Shown here: positions 1-9,047 of the stretch, in pieces | Layout: each line of letters begins with the position of its first letter | How positions within the stretch are numbered: position 1 is the first letter of the stretch | Source: Mesorhizobium sp. CA14 | Lineage (GTDB): Bacteria; Pseudomonadota; Alphaproteobacteria; Rhizobiales; Rhizobiaceae | Assembly: GCF_020165195.1 (NCBI RefSeq) | Contig: NZ_JAIUHR010000005.1 | Coordinates: 211,652-275,651, forward strand | Direction of reading: 5' to 3' | Length of the DNA: 64,000 nucleotides | Made by a program: the position numbers and the translations under genes | The notes under the pieces: model-generated | Database searches by the model: none | What the model was told of the DNA's origin: nothing | Seen by the model: only the letters and a program-made list of their open reading frames with translations

Positions 1-1
1 C

Positions 2-313
2 TGCCAAGCCAGCCTGGCCGTGCCCAGCGCCGCCTTTACGTTCAATCTCATGCTCGCGCCGGTCGCGTTCGCGTCGGGCTCCTCGATGCCGTGGGAACAG
101 CCGCTCGAGAAGATCCTTCAGTCGGTCGAGGGACCGGTGTCCAAGATCATCGCCGTCATCATCATCATCGTCACCGGCCTGACGCTGGCCTTCGGCGACA
201 GTTCGGGTGGCTTCAGGCGGCTGATCCAGATCGTTTTCGGCCTTTCGATCGCCTTCGCGGCGTCGAGCTTTTTCCTTTCGTTCTTCTCGTTCGGCGGCGG
301 AGCATTGATCTGA
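2..313 (+). CDS. trbC: TrbC, VirB2-like conjugative pilin (5' end outside window)
   Basis: This is the pilin subunit of the trb (P-type) mating-pore type IV secretion system and acts in the inner membrane and pilus. The frame is open to the window edge, so the true start lies upstream; the GTG at 20 is only the first start codon inside. An Ala-Phe-Ala-Ser stretch near codon 19 of that reading looks like the signal-peptide cleavage site. Two hydrophobic segments follow, about residues 42-59 and 69-90 counted from the GTG, the second rich in Phe. The stop overlaps the trbD start (TGATG), which indicates translational coupling. Order and content match rhizobial trbC. Confidence 0.93.
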   Translation, partial: CQASLAVPSAAFTFNLMLAPVAFASGSSMPWEQPLEKILQSVEGPVSKIIAVIIIIVTGLTLAFGDSSGGFRRLIQIVFGLSIAFAASSFFLSFFSFGGGALI

Positions 314-594
314 TGACAACCGCCTTCGAACAGCTCGACGCAGTGCCGGGGTGGACGGTGCCCGTGCATCGGGCGCTGACCGAGCAGATCCTGCTCGGGG
401 GCGCGCCGCGTGCAATCGCGATCCTGAATGGCACGCTGGCGGGCGCTGTCGGGCTTGGGCTGCGGCTCTGGCTGGCCGGTCTTGTCATATGGGCAATCGG
501 TCATCTTACGGCGGTGTGGGCTGCCAGGCGCGATCCGCTTTTTTTCGAAGTCGGCCGCCGGCACCTGCGGCTGCCCGGACATCTGTCGGTTTGA
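313..594 (+). CDS. trbD: TrbD, inner-membrane T4SS subunit (VirB3-like)
   Basis: TrbD is a small VirB3-like membrane protein that works next to the TrbE ATPase. The ATG at 313 overlaps the trbC stop and gives 93 residues, the usual family length. The core APRAIAILNGTLAGA followed by a long hydrophobic stretch (about residues 35-65) and a C-terminal RRDPLFFEV segment is typical of TrbD. A longer reading from 91 exists but would lie inside trbC, so the coupled start is preferred. trbE begins 10 bases after the stop. Confidence 0.92.
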   Translation: MTTAFEQLDAVPGWTVPVHRALTEQILLGGAPRAIAILNGTLAGAVGLGLRLWLAGLVIWAIGHLTAVWAARRDPLFFEVGRRHLRLPGHLSV

Positions 595-604
595 GGGCGC
601 TGGC

Positions 605-3055
605 ATGATGAGCCTTGCCGAATACCGCCGGACTGCTGCTCGCCTTGCCGACTTTCTGCCTTGGGTGGCACTCGTCGCCCCCGGGGTCGTGCTCAACAAG
701 GACGGCAGCTTTCAGCGCACCGCGCGGTTTCGCGGACCCGATCTCGACTCGGCCGTAGCGGCGGAACTTGTCGCGGTGGCATCGCGCATCAACAATGCGT
801 TTCGTCGCCTCGGCTCGGGCTGGAGCATTTTCGTCGAAGCGCAGCGGCACGAAGCGGCGTCGTACCCCAAAAGCCAGTTTCCTAATGCGGCCTCCGGCCT
901 GCTCGATGCCGAGCGCAAAGCCGACTTCGACGAGGAGGGGGTTCATTTCGTATCGAACTACTTTCTCACATTCCTGTTCCTGCCGCCGCCCGAAGACGCC
1001 ACGCGCGCCGAAGGCTGGCTTTATGAGGGTCGCGACCGGTCGCGCGCGGGTCCGGGCGAGATCGTCCGCGCCTTTGTCGACAGGACTGAGCGTGTGCTCT
1101 CCCTGCTCGACGGGTTCATGCCTGAATGCCACTGGCTCGATGACGGCCAAACCCTGACCTACCTGCATTCGACCATCTCCACCAAGCATCATTCGGTGCG
1201 CGTCCCCGAGACCCCGATCTATCTCGATGCGCTGCTGGCCGACGAGCCGCTCGCCGGCGGGCTCGAGCCGCGGCTTGGCGACAAGCATCTTCGCGTGCTC
1301 ACCATCGTCGGCTTCCCGACCGCCACGACACCTGGCCTGCTTGATGACCTCAATAGGCTGGCCTTCCCGTATCGCTGGTCGACCCGCGCGATCCTGCTCG
1401 ACAAGGTCGACGCTGTCCGCCTTTTGACCAGGATACGGCGGCAATGGTTCGCCAAGCGCAAGAGCATCGCCTCGATCCTGAAGGAGGTGATGACCAACGA
1501 AGCATCAGCCCTCCTCGACACCGATGCCGCCAACAAGGCGGCCGACGCCGACACAGCGTTGCAGGAGCTCGGGGCCGACACGGCAGGCATGGCCTATGTC
1601 ACCGCGACCGTCGCCATATGGGATTCCGATTCGCGTGTGGCCGACGAGAAACTGCGGCTCGTCGAGAAAGTCATCCAGGGCCGCGACTTCACGGCGATTG
1701 TCGAGACCGTCAACGCCGTCGATGCCTGGCTCGGCTCGTTGCCCGGACACGCCTATGCCAATGTCCGCCAGCCGCCTATCTCGACGCTCAATCTCGCCCA
1801 CATGATCCCCCTTTCTGCCGTGTGGGCGGGGCCGGAACGGGACGAGCATCTGGTCAGTCCTCCCTTGCTTTACGGCAAGACCGAAGGCTCGACCCCGTTC
1901 CGGTTGGTTCTTCATGTCGGCGATGTCGGTCACACGCTGGTCGTCGGCCCGACCGGCGCCGGCAAGTCGGTGCTGCTGGCCTTGATGGCGCTGCAATTCT
2001 GCCGCTACCGCAACGCTCAGATCTTCGCTTTCGACTTCGGCGGCTCGATCCGCGCGGCGACGCTCGCCATGGGCGGCGACTGGCACGATCTTGGGGGTCA
2101 TCTCACCGAAGGCATGGACGCTTCCGTTTCGCTGCAGCCGCTCGCCCGCGTTCACGACACGTACGAGCGCGCCTGGGCGGCCGACTGGATCGTCGCGATC
2201 CTGACGCGCGAGGGCATCCAGATCACGCCGGAGGCAAAGGAGCACATCTGGGCGGCGCTGACCTCGCTCGCCTCGGCCCCGGTCGAGGAACGCACCATCA
2301 CCGGGCTCACCGTGCTTCTGCAGGCCAACGACCTGAAACAGGCGCTTCGTCCTTACTGTGTTGGTGGCCCGAACGGTCGGCTGCTCGACGCAGAGGCCGA
2401 ACACCTCGGACAGGCATCGGTGCAGGCGTTCGAAATCGAAGGTCTGGTGGGCACGCCGGCCGCGCCGGCCGTCCTGTCCTATCTGTTTCATCGGATCGGC
2501 GACCGGCTCGACGGTCGTCCGACCCTGCTCATCATCGACGAAGGCTGGCTTGCCCTCGACGACGACGCGTTCGCCGGGCAGTTGCGCGAATGGCTGAAGA
2601 CGCTCCGCAAAAAGAATGCCAGCGTCGTCTTCGCCACCCAGTCGCTATCCGACATCGACAATTCGGCTATCGCACCGGCGATCATCGAAAGCTGTCCAAC
2701 CCGGCTGCTGCTGCCCAATGAACGCGCGATCGAGCCGCAAATTACCGCCATCTATCGCCGCTTCGGCCTGAACGACCGCCAGATCGAAATCCTGGCGCGA
2801 GCCACACCCAAGCGCGATTATTACTGCCAGTCCCGTCGCGGCAACCGTCTTTTCGAGCTCGGCCTGTCCGAGGTCGGGCTTGCGCTTTGCGCCGCGTCCT
2901 CGAAGAGCGATCAGGCCCTGATCGGCAGCATCATCGCCGAGCACGGCCGCGACGGCTTCCTGTCGGCCTGGCTGCGTGCCCGCGACGTCGGCTGGGCCGC
3001 CGACCTCATTCCCAACCTCACCGTTCCCGAACCCGAAAAGGATCCCCAACCATGA
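605..3055 (+). CDS. trbE: TrbE, VirB4-type conjugation ATPase
   Basis: TrbE is the large cytoplasmic ATPase that powers assembly of the trb mating pore. The product is 816 residues from ATG 605, with an alternative ATG at 608, as usual for TrbE/CagE proteins. A Walker A motif GPTGAGKS lies near residue 448 and a Walker B LLIIDEGW near 640-647, followed by an ATQSLSDI segment typical of VirB4 proteins. Upstream in-frame codons reach back to 428 but lie inside trbD. The stop overlaps the trbJ start at 3052. No interruption is seen, so this subunit appears intact. Confidence 0.96.
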   Translation: MMSLAEYRRTAARLADFLPWVALVAPGVVLNKDGSFQRTARFRGPDLDSAVAAELVAVASRINNAFRRLGSGWSIFVEAQRHEAASYPKSQFPNAASGLLDAERKADFDEEGVHFVSNYFLTFLFLPPPEDATRAEGWLYEGRDRSRAGPGEIVRAFVDRTERVLSLLDGFMPECHWLDDGQTLTYLHSTISTKHHSVRVPETPIYLDALLADEPLAGGLEPRLGDKHLRVLTIVGFPTATTPGLLDDLNRLAFPYRWSTRAILLDKVDAVRLLTRIRRQWFAKRKSIASILKEVMTNEASALLDTDAANKAADADTALQELGADTAGMAYVTATVAIWDSDSRVADEKLRLVEKVIQGRDFTAIVETVNAVDAWLGSLPGHAYANVRQPPISTLNLAHMIPLSAVWAGPERDEHLVSPPLLYGKTEGSTPFRLVLHVGDVGHTLVVGPTGAGKSVLLALMALQFCRYRNAQIFAFDFGGSIRAATLAMGGDWHDLGGHLTEGMDASVSLQPLARVHDTYERAWAADWIVAILTREGIQITPEAKEHIWAALTSLASAPVEERTITGLTVLLQANDLKQALRPYCVGGPNGRLLDAEAEHLGQASVQAFEIEGLVGTPAAPAVLSYLFHRIGDRLDGRPTLLIIDEGWLALDDDAFAGQLREWLKTLRKKNASVVFATQSLSDIDNSAIAPAIIESCPTRLLLPNERAIEPQITAIYRRFGLNDRQIEILARATPKRDYYCQSRRGNRLFELGLSEVGLALCAASSKSDQALIGSIIAEHGRDGFLSAWLRARDVGWAADLIPNLTVPEPEKDPQP

Positions 3056-3809
3056 CTGTTCGTCAAAGCCGCCGGCGCGTCCTCCTCCTGGTCGCGGCGA
3101 CGCTCGCAGCGCCGATCGCGATCTCGCCGATGATGACTGCGCCAGCGCATGCTTCATCGTATTTGATCCATCGAACTATTCCCAGAATGTCCTGACGGCT
3201 GCGCGCTCGCTGCAGCAGATCACGAACCAGATCACCTCGCTTCAGAACCAGGCCCAGATGCTGATCAACCAGGCGCGCAACCTGGCGAGCCTGCCTTTGT
3301 CCTCGCTGCGGCAATTGCAACAGTCGGTGCAGCGCACGCAACAGCTTCTCGGGCAAGCACAGAACATCGCCTTCGACGTCCAGCAGGTCGACAAGGCGTT
3401 TCAGCAGCAATACAGCAGCGTCCCACTCACCGCTTCCGACGAGCAACTCGTCACGGACGCGCGCTCGCGCTGGCAAAACACGGTGGGCGGTCTCCAGGAC
3501 GCAATGCGCGTCCAGGCCGGCGTCGTCGGAAACATCGACACGGGCCGCGCGCAGATGTCGGCATTGGTCGGCGCCAGCCAATCGGCGGCCGGTGCGCTGC
3601 AGGCGACGCAAGCTGGCAACCAGTTGCTTGCGCTTCAGGGCCAGCAGCTTGCGGATCTGACCGCCCTGGTGGCCGCCAATGGTCGCGCCCAGGCTCTGAC
3701 CGAGGCCGAACGTGCCGCGGCGGTCGACCAGGGCCGCGAGCAACGCCGCCGCTTCCTGGCGCCTGGCCCGGGCTACCAGGCAGGCGCGGTCCAGATGTTC
3801 AACCGCTGA
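3052..3809 (+). pseudogene. trbJ: trbJ, frameshifted as read (VirB5-like)
   Basis: TrbJ is the VirB5-like periplasmic subunit of the trb system. The ATG at 3052 overlaps the trbE stop and encodes a clear signal peptide ending PAHAS, but this frame stops at 3195 after 47 codons. The mature protein (FDPSNYSQNVLTAARSLQQ onward, with a Gln-rich coiled coil and QRRRFLAPGPGYQ near the end) continues in another frame to 3809. The switch falls at about 3151-3155: one extra T in gcttcatcg would restore the join HAFIVFDPSNY. This is either a real one-base deletion disabling trbJ or a base-calling error. Everything downstream of the switch is well conserved, which favours a recent event or an error. Confidence 0.88.
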
Positions 3810-3820
3810 GGTCGATCGCC

Positions 3821-4147
3821 ATGGACGGCAAAATCCTCGCTCGCGTCGTAGCCGTCGGATTCGTCGGCCTCGCGATGACGGCGACGGCGCTCGAGATGAG
3901 CCGCAAGGAAGACAAGCCTGTGGGGGAGGGACCGCACACACCGGCGGCCTCTGTGCCGAATCCGCTTCGCGATGGCCTGCGTCGCTGCCAGGCCCTCGGC
4001 GAGGCTGCCCTGCGTGACGATGGATGCGCGCGGCTGTGGGCCGAACAGCGTGATCGCTTCCTCGGTCTCGAAAAGCCGTCGGGGCGTTCGATAAGCGAGC
4101 CCGCCGCTTCGCGGTCGCCGAATGCTGGCCAGCACGAGGCGCGATAG
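3821..4147 (+). CDS. TrbK-alt, putative entry exclusion protein
   Basis: This 108-residue protein lies between trbJ and trbL, where rhizobial trb operons carry the TrbK-alt family. It begins with a hydrophobic segment (about residues 7-23, ARVVAVGFVGLAMTATAL). A soluble part follows with RCQALGEAALRDDGCARLWAEQRDRF, the conserved Cys-Arg-Leu-Trp-Ala core of the family. Entry exclusion would reduce redundant transfer between cells carrying the same element; this role is assigned from the family and position, not from a motif of known activity. trbL follows after 2 bases. Confidence 0.82.
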   Translation: MDGKILARVVAVGFVGLAMTATALEMSRKEDKPVGEGPHTPAASVPNPLRDGLRRCQALGEAALRDDGCARLWAEQRDRFLGLEKPSGRSISEPAASRSPNAGQHEAR

Positions 4148-4149
4148 AC

Positions 4150-5520
4150 ATGGGCAATACCGGCGTCATCGACCAATTCCTGGCCACCTTCACCCGATAC
4201 ATCGACAGCGGCTTCGGCCTGCTTGGCGGCGAGGTCGCCTTCGTCGCCAGCACGCTGATTGTTATCGACGTGACGCTTGCCGCGCTCTTCTGGAGCTGGG
4301 GCGCCGATGACGACATCCTCGCGCGGCTCGTCAAGAAGACGCTCTTCGTCGGTGTCTTTGCCTACCTGATTTCGAACTGGAACGGTCTCGCTCGGATCGT
4401 CTTCGAGAGTTTCTCCGGCCTTGGTCTCAAGGCGAGTGGAACCGGCTTTTCGGCACAGGACCTGCTGCACCCGGGCAAGGTCGCGCAAACCGGCCTCGAC
4501 GCCGGACGGCCGTTGCTTGAGGCGATCTCCGGTTTGATGGGCTACATCTCCTTCTTTGAAAATTTCATCCAGATCGCCTGCCTGCTCTTTGCCTGGGCGC
4601 TCGTCTTGCTCGCCTTCTTCATCCTGGCGGTGCAGCTGTTTGTGACGCTGATCGAGTTCAAGCTGGCGGCGCTGGCCGGCTTCGTGCTGATCCCCTTCGG
4701 CCTCTTCGGCAAGACGGCCTTCATGGCCGAACGCGTGCTCGGCAATGTCATCTCGTCCGGCATCAAGGTTCTGGTGCTTGCCGTGGTCATCGGCATCGGC
4801 TCCACGCTCTTCGGCGAATTCACCCAAGGTTTCGCTGGCGAGAATCCCACCATCGACCAGGCTATGGCGATCGTGCTGGCGGCGCTGTCGCTGCTTGGCC
4901 TCGGCATCTTCGGTCCCGGCATCGCCAACGGCCTCATAGCGGGTGGACCGCAGCTCGGCGCCGGTGCGGCCGTGGGGACTGGCCTTGCCGCGGGCGGCAT
5001 CGCAGTTGCAGGCCACGGAGCCGCAAGCCTTGCGGCGCGAGGCGCGACAGCCGGATTCACGGGAGCGGCGTCAACCGCGCGTCGCGCGACATCACTCGCT
5101 GGCGGCGGTTCGGCCGCCTATATGCTTGCCGCCGCCGGCCAGCCTGGCCTGGCAGGCATCGCCTCCGGCCTGGGCGGCGTTGTGCGCGCCGGCGCTTCGG
5201 CGGCAGCCTCCCCACTCAAGCGCGCCGCCGCAAATACCGCTCGATCGCTCAACTCGAACTTCGCGTCTGGCGCCCGTTCGGCCGCTGAAATCACCGGCGG
5301 TTCGTCGACCATGGGAACGATTGGCGGCGCCGCTGCGCCAACGGCGGTGGAAGCGTCCAGCGCGGGCAAGCCATCCAGCGCTCAAGGACAGCCCGAATGG
5401 GCCAGACGCCTGCATCGCTCCCAGCGCCTCGCCCACGGCGCCCAGACCGCCGCCCACGCGGTGCGCGCCGGCGACAGCCAAGGCGGCGGAGCTTCGATTT
5501 CTCTTTCTGAAGGCGAATGA
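4150..5520 (+). CDS. trbL: TrbL, polytopic T4SS membrane protein (VirB6-like)
   Basis: TrbL is the VirB6-like inner-membrane channel component. The 456-residue product starts MGNTGVIDQFLATFTRYIDSG, the usual TrbL N-terminus. It carries several membrane segments up to about residue 270, then a low-complexity Ala/Gly/Ser tail with ARGATAGFTGAASTARRA repeats, as is typical. It sits 2 bases after trbK-alt and 4 bases before trbF, consistent with one transcript. No interruption is seen. Confidence 0.95.
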   Translation: MGNTGVIDQFLATFTRYIDSGFGLLGGEVAFVASTLIVIDVTLAALFWSWGADDDILARLVKKTLFVGVFAYLISNWNGLARIVFESFSGLGLKASGTGFSAQDLLHPGKVAQTGLDAGRPLLEAISGLMGYISFFENFIQIACLLFAWALVLLAFFILAVQLFVTLIEFKLAALAGFVLIPFGLFGKTAFMAERVLGNVISSGIKVLVLAVVIGIGSTLFGEFTQGFAGENPTIDQAMAIVLAALSLLGLGIFGPGIANGLIAGGPQLGAGAAVGTGLAAGGIAVAGHGAASLAARGATAGFTGAASTARRATSLAGGGSAAYMLAAAGQPGLAGIASGLGGVVRAGASAAASPLKRAAANTARSLNSNFASGARSAAEITGGSSTMGTIGGAAAPTAVEASSAGKPSSAQGQPEWARRLHRSQRLAHGAQTAAHAVRAGDSQGGGASISLSEGE

Positions 5521-5524
5521 CGAA

Positions 5525-6214
5525 ATGAACATCTTTAGGCGCCCCGCCGTCCACTACGGCAAGAGCCCTCGACCGGAAACCCCGTATCAGAAGGCGCAGC
5601 AGATCTGGGATGAACGCATCGGCTCCGCACGCGTGCAGGCACGTAATTGGCGCGCCATGGCGTTCGGGTCGCTCATCCTGTCGGCGGGGCTCGCCACTTC
5701 ACTGGTCTGGCAGTCGGGCCGCGGCACGGTCGTGCCCTGGGTCGTGCAGGTCGACAAGCTCGGCCAGGCTCAAGCGATCGAGCCCGCAACCGCCGACAAT
5801 AAGCCGACCGATCCGCAGATCGCGTGGCATCTCGCCCGCTTTATCGAGCAGGTACGCTCCATCCCCGCCGACCCGATCATCCTGCGCCAGGACTGGCTGC
5901 GCGCCTATGATTGGACCACCGACCAGGGTGCGGCGGCGCTCAACGACTATGCCCGCGCAGCGGATCCTTTCGCCAAGGTCGGCAAGCAGCAGGTCGCGGT
6001 GGACATTTCTTCGGTCATCAGAGCCTCGCCGGGATCCTTTCGTGTCGCCTGGATCGAGCACCACTACGAAAACGGTCAGCTTTCAGACACCGAGCGCTGG
6101 ACCGCGATCCTGACGATCGTGACGCAGATACCAAGCGACGCCGAACGGCTTCGCGCCAATCCGTTAGGCATTTACGTCAACGCCATCAACTGGTCGCGGG
6201 AGATGAGCCAATGA
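5525..6214 (+). CDS. trbF: TrbF, T4SS bitopic membrane protein (VirB8-like)
   Basis: TrbF is the VirB8-like assembly factor of the mating pore. From ATG 5525 it gives 229 residues starting MNIFRRPAVHYGKSP and PETPYQKAQQIWDERIGSAR, a strong TrbF signature. One membrane segment (about 43-61) is followed by a periplasmic NTF2-like domain containing TVVPWVVQVDKLG and RVAWIEHHYENG. The frame is open further upstream through trbL, but the conserved N-terminus fixes the start. The stop overlaps the trbG start (ATGA). Confidence 0.95.
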   Translation: MNIFRRPAVHYGKSPRPETPYQKAQQIWDERIGSARVQARNWRAMAFGSLILSAGLATSLVWQSGRGTVVPWVVQVDKLGQAQAIEPATADNKPTDPQIAWHLARFIEQVRSIPADPIILRQDWLRAYDWTTDQGAAALNDYARAADPFAKVGKQQVAVDISSVIRASPGSFRVAWIEHHYENGQLSDTERWTAILTIVTQIPSDAERLRANPLGIYVNAINWSREMSQ

Positions 6215-7272
6215 GCCCGACATCGCCTCTTGTTGCCGGCGCGACCTTCTCGAGATATCTGCTGTCGGCCATGCTGGCCTCGGGGACGGCGCTGCTTGCG
6301 GGTTGCGCCACGCCTGCGAAGAAGCCGCCGAAGATCAGCTACGATACCTATGTTCCGCCCTTGCCGCCGGCTCCGGCCGCCTCGAGCAACCAAAGGCCGA
6401 AACCTCTTCGCGTGCCACCCGGCTGGGCGCCCACACGGGGCGGCGCCATCGGGCAAACGCCGGCCGCCCGTGTCGAGAACGCAAACGCCGCGGCGCGCGT
6501 GGAACCGCGCCGTGACGGCTACTACAACGCGATTCAGATCTACCCATGGAGCGAAGGAGCGCTCTATCAGGTCTACGCCTCACCTGGCCAGATAACGGAC
6601 ATCGCGCTTGAGCCGGGCGAGAGCCTGACCGGAGACGGTCCGATCGCGGCTGGTGATACCGCGCGCTGGATCATCGGCGACACCGAAAGCGGGTCCGGCA
6701 CTGCCCGACGCGTCCACGTGCTGGTGAAACCCGCGCGGGCAGACATCACAACGAACCTTATCATTGCCACGGACCGGCGCAGCTATATGCTTGAGCTACG
6801 CTCAGGCGCGAAGCCCTACATGCCTGCCGTTGCGTGGTCCTATCCGGCTCCGAACGCGAGCGTCCTGCAGACGATCGCCACAACGCCGGTCATACCGGAC
6901 GTTACGGTGCGAAACTATCGCTACGGCATCACCGGCGACAGCCCGCCCTGGAAGCCGGTGAACGCCTACGACGATGGGCGCAAGGTATATATCGAGTTTC
7001 CGCGCGGCATCGTGCAAGGCGAGATGCCGCCGATTTTCGTCATCGGCCCGGACGGCGAAGCCGAAATCACCAACAGCCGCGTCTATCAGAATGTCCTCAT
7101 CGTCGATCGCCTTTTTGGCGCGGCCGAACTGCGTCTTGGCGCCCGCAAACGGCAGCAGACGGTCAGGATCGAGCGCGTCGATAGAAGAACCGATGGGTTG
7201 TGGCGGGGCCCAAGTGTCAGCGCCGCGTCGAAGCTGCCGATCGCAACGCACAGGAGAGCGCTGCAGCCATGA
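6211..7272 (+). CDS. trbG: TrbG, outer-membrane T4SS core subunit (VirB9-like)
   Basis: TrbG is the VirB9-like subunit of the outer-membrane core complex. The 353-residue reading from ATG 6211 has a lipoprotein signal with lipobox Leu-Ala-Gly-Cys at residue 32, then a Pro-rich linker and the VirB9 domain. Recognisable stretches are QIYPWSEGALYQVY, ITDIALEPGE and YRYGITGDSPPWKPV, with a C-terminal GARKRQQTVRIER. It is coupled to trbF and trbI by 4-base overlaps on both sides. Confidence 0.95.
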   Translation: MSPTSPLVAGATFSRYLLSAMLASGTALLAGCATPAKKPPKISYDTYVPPLPPAPAASSNQRPKPLRVPPGWAPTRGGAIGQTPAARVENANAAARVEPRRDGYYNAIQIYPWSEGALYQVYASPGQITDIALEPGESLTGDGPIAAGDTARWIIGDTESGSGTARRVHVLVKPARADITTNLIIATDRRSYMLELRSGAKPYMPAVAWSYPAPNASVLQTIATTPVIPDVTVRNYRYGITGDSPPWKPVNAYDDGRKVYIEFPRGIVQGEMPPIFVIGPDGEAEITNSRVYQNVLIVDRLFGAAELRLGARKRQQTVRIERVDRRTDGLWRGPSVSAASKLPIATHRRALQP

Positions 7273-8396
7273 ACGAGACGAATATGGCCGTCGAATCCTT
7301 GCGGATTCGCGCCGACCCGCCGCGTGTGACGCGCCTGTCGCGCAAGATGCTCGCAGGCATCGGCTTCGTCGTCGCGCTCGGTGTCGGCGGCGCGCTGATT
7401 TACGCTCTGCAGGACGCCAACACATTCAGGCAGGGCGAGGAGCTCTACCCCACCTCCAATCGGCCGCCCGCCGACGGACTGGCAAGGCTGCCGCGCGACT
7501 ATGCCGGCCCGATCCTTGGGCCGCCGCTGCCTGGCGATCTCGGAAGGCCGATCCTCGATGCTCAGAACAAGCGGCAGGTCGTCGAGCCGCCCTCAATCGC
7601 AAGCCCGGCGATTGACGAAGCCGAGCAGCGCCGGCGGGCCGAAGAGGAAGCGGCCAGAACCTCGCGCGTCTTCTTCCAGACAAATCCCAGGACCGCCGGA
7701 GCGTCTGCCCCTGCTGCTGACGACCTTACCAATCAGAACGCTGCGCCAAATGCGCAGGATCGCCAGCTTTCCTTCCTGTCCGCCGCCGCTGACCGGCGGA
7801 CCGAGGCCGCGGATCACATCACGCCTCCCGCGTCACCCTATGTGCTTCAAGCCGGTGCCGTAATCCCGGCCGCGCTCATCACGGGCATCCCGTCGGACCT
7901 TCCCGGGCAGATCAGCGCTCAGGTGACCGAAAATGTCTATGACAGCCCCACCGGCCGTTCGGTGCTTGTCCCGCAAGGCACTCGTATCATCGGGCAGTAC
8001 GACAGCGGAATTGGTTCCGGGCAGCGCCGCGTGCTGCTTGTCTGGAACAGGCTGATCTTTCCCGACGGACGCTCCATCGTGCTGGAGCGGCAGCCTGGCG
8101 CGGACGCTCAGGGCTATGCCGGCCTGGAGGATGCCGTCGACTTTCACTGGGGCGAGTTGTTCAAGGCCGCGGCGTTGTCGACCATTCTGAGCGTTGGCGC
8201 GCAGGCCGGTTCTTCCGATCAAGACAGCGATATCGTGCGTGCTCTGCGAAGCGGCGCTTCCGATAGCGTCAGCCAGGTAGGCCAACAGGTCGTTCAGCGG
8301 CAACTCGCTATCGCCCCGACGCTCACGATCCGGCCGGGGTTTCCCGTTCGCGTCCTCGTCACCCGCGATCTTGCCCTTGAACCATACGGAGGTTGA
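7269..8396 (+). CDS. trbI: TrbI, T4SS core channel protein (VirB10-like)
   Basis: TrbI is the VirB10-like protein that spans the envelope. From ATG 7269, which overlaps the trbG stop, it has 375 residues: a cytoplasmic N-terminus, one membrane segment (about 27-47), a Pro-rich periplasmic linker, then the conserved C-terminal domain. That domain shows LQAGAVIPAALITGI, DSPTGRSVLVPQGTRIIG and a terminal FPVRVLVTRDLALEPY. Its length fits the family. DUF2274 follows 1 base after the stop. Confidence 0.95.
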   Translation: MNETNMAVESLRIRADPPRVTRLSRKMLAGIGFVVALGVGGALIYALQDANTFRQGEELYPTSNRPPADGLARLPRDYAGPILGPPLPGDLGRPILDAQNKRQVVEPPSIASPAIDEAEQRRRAEEEAARTSRVFFQTNPRTAGASAPAADDLTNQNAAPNAQDRQLSFLSAAADRRTEAADHITPPASPYVLQAGAVIPAALITGIPSDLPGQISAQVTENVYDSPTGRSVLVPQGTRIIGQYDSGIGSGQRRVLLVWNRLIFPDGRSIVLERQPGADAQGYAGLEDAVDFHWGELFKAAALSTILSVGAQAGSSDQDSDIVRALRSGASDSVSQVGQQVVQRQLAIAPTLTIRPGFPVRVLVTRDLALEPYGG

Positions 8397-8397
8397 C

Positions 8398-8619
8398 ATG
8401 GCCAAGTTGAAACTCGCAATGATTGCCGACCACAAGCCAGTAAAGATTACGGTGGAACTGCCGGCGCCCCTGCATCGCGATTTGGTGAAATATGCAGAGA
8501 TCCTTGGGCGCGAGGCCGGGCGGCCATCTGCCGATCCATCGCGCCTGATCGCGCCGATGCTTGAACGGTTCATCGCAACGGACCGCGGCTTTGCGAAAGC
8601 AAAGAAGGAGCAGGCTTAA
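8398..8619 (+). CDS. DUF2274 family protein, last gene of the trb operon
   Basis: A 73-residue protein starting MAKLKLAMIADHKPVKITVE, with LPAPLHRDLVKYAEILGREAG, matches the DUF2274 family, which is found directly downstream of trbI in proteobacterial conjugative elements. The Lys/Leu-rich start followed by amphipathic helices resembles ribbon-helix-helix DNA-binding proteins, so an autoregulatory role is possible but unproven. The ATG at 8398 lies one base after the trbI stop. Confidence 0.85.
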   Translation: MAKLKLAMIADHKPVKITVELPAPLHRDLVKYAEILGREAGRPSADPSRLIAPMLERFIATDRGFAKAKKEQA

Positions 8620-8867
8620 ACCGAGCTTGCTATGGCCGACCTGTCGAATGAGATCGAGGGTGCGCCTCGGGAGGCCATCTAGGGTGATTGACCTGACGAG
8701 AGAAGTGCTTGAGGATCTCGACGGCCAGCAAGGATTCAGCCCTGCAATGTCAATGCAGTGCATTCTCTGATTTCATTGCGGAATCCACCCAAAGCAGCAT
8801 GAACAGAGCGAAAACATTCGAACATATCTGTGCCGTTTCTGTGCCAATAGCGAAAAGAGGTTGACGC

Positions 8868-9047
8868 ATGGGTGAAGCTAAAGGCGCCGCGAAAATCCGG
8901 TCCCTATCGTCTACCACCACACCAGCACGCCTACATCGCCGGGATCGGCGCCGGACGCTCGCCATCGCAGTCTGGCGCTACTGGCAGCGGGATATGCTCG
9001 GGATGGCGGCAAGCGCCCTGATGGCCGCACTGGCCGCGGCCGCTTAA
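8868..9047 (+). CDS. Small basic hypothetical protein (59 aa)
   Basis: An open frame of 59 codons begins at ATG 8868 behind a GAGG-type ribosome site at about 8857. The product has a basic middle (LHRRDRRRTLAIAVWRYWQRD) and an Ala-rich hydrophobic end (MAASALMAALAAAA). I recognise no family. It follows the trb operon by about 250 bases, and its high-GC composition alone does not prove coding. It could be a small element-encoded protein or a chance frame. Confidence 0.4.
   Translation: MGEAKGAAKIRSLSSTTTPARLHRRDRRRTLAIAVWRYWQRDMLGMAASALMAALAAAA

Noticed and set aside
3063..5016. Long minus-strand frames across trbJ-trbL
   Set aside because: They are antisense to a well-conserved trb operon and lack any recognisable domain.
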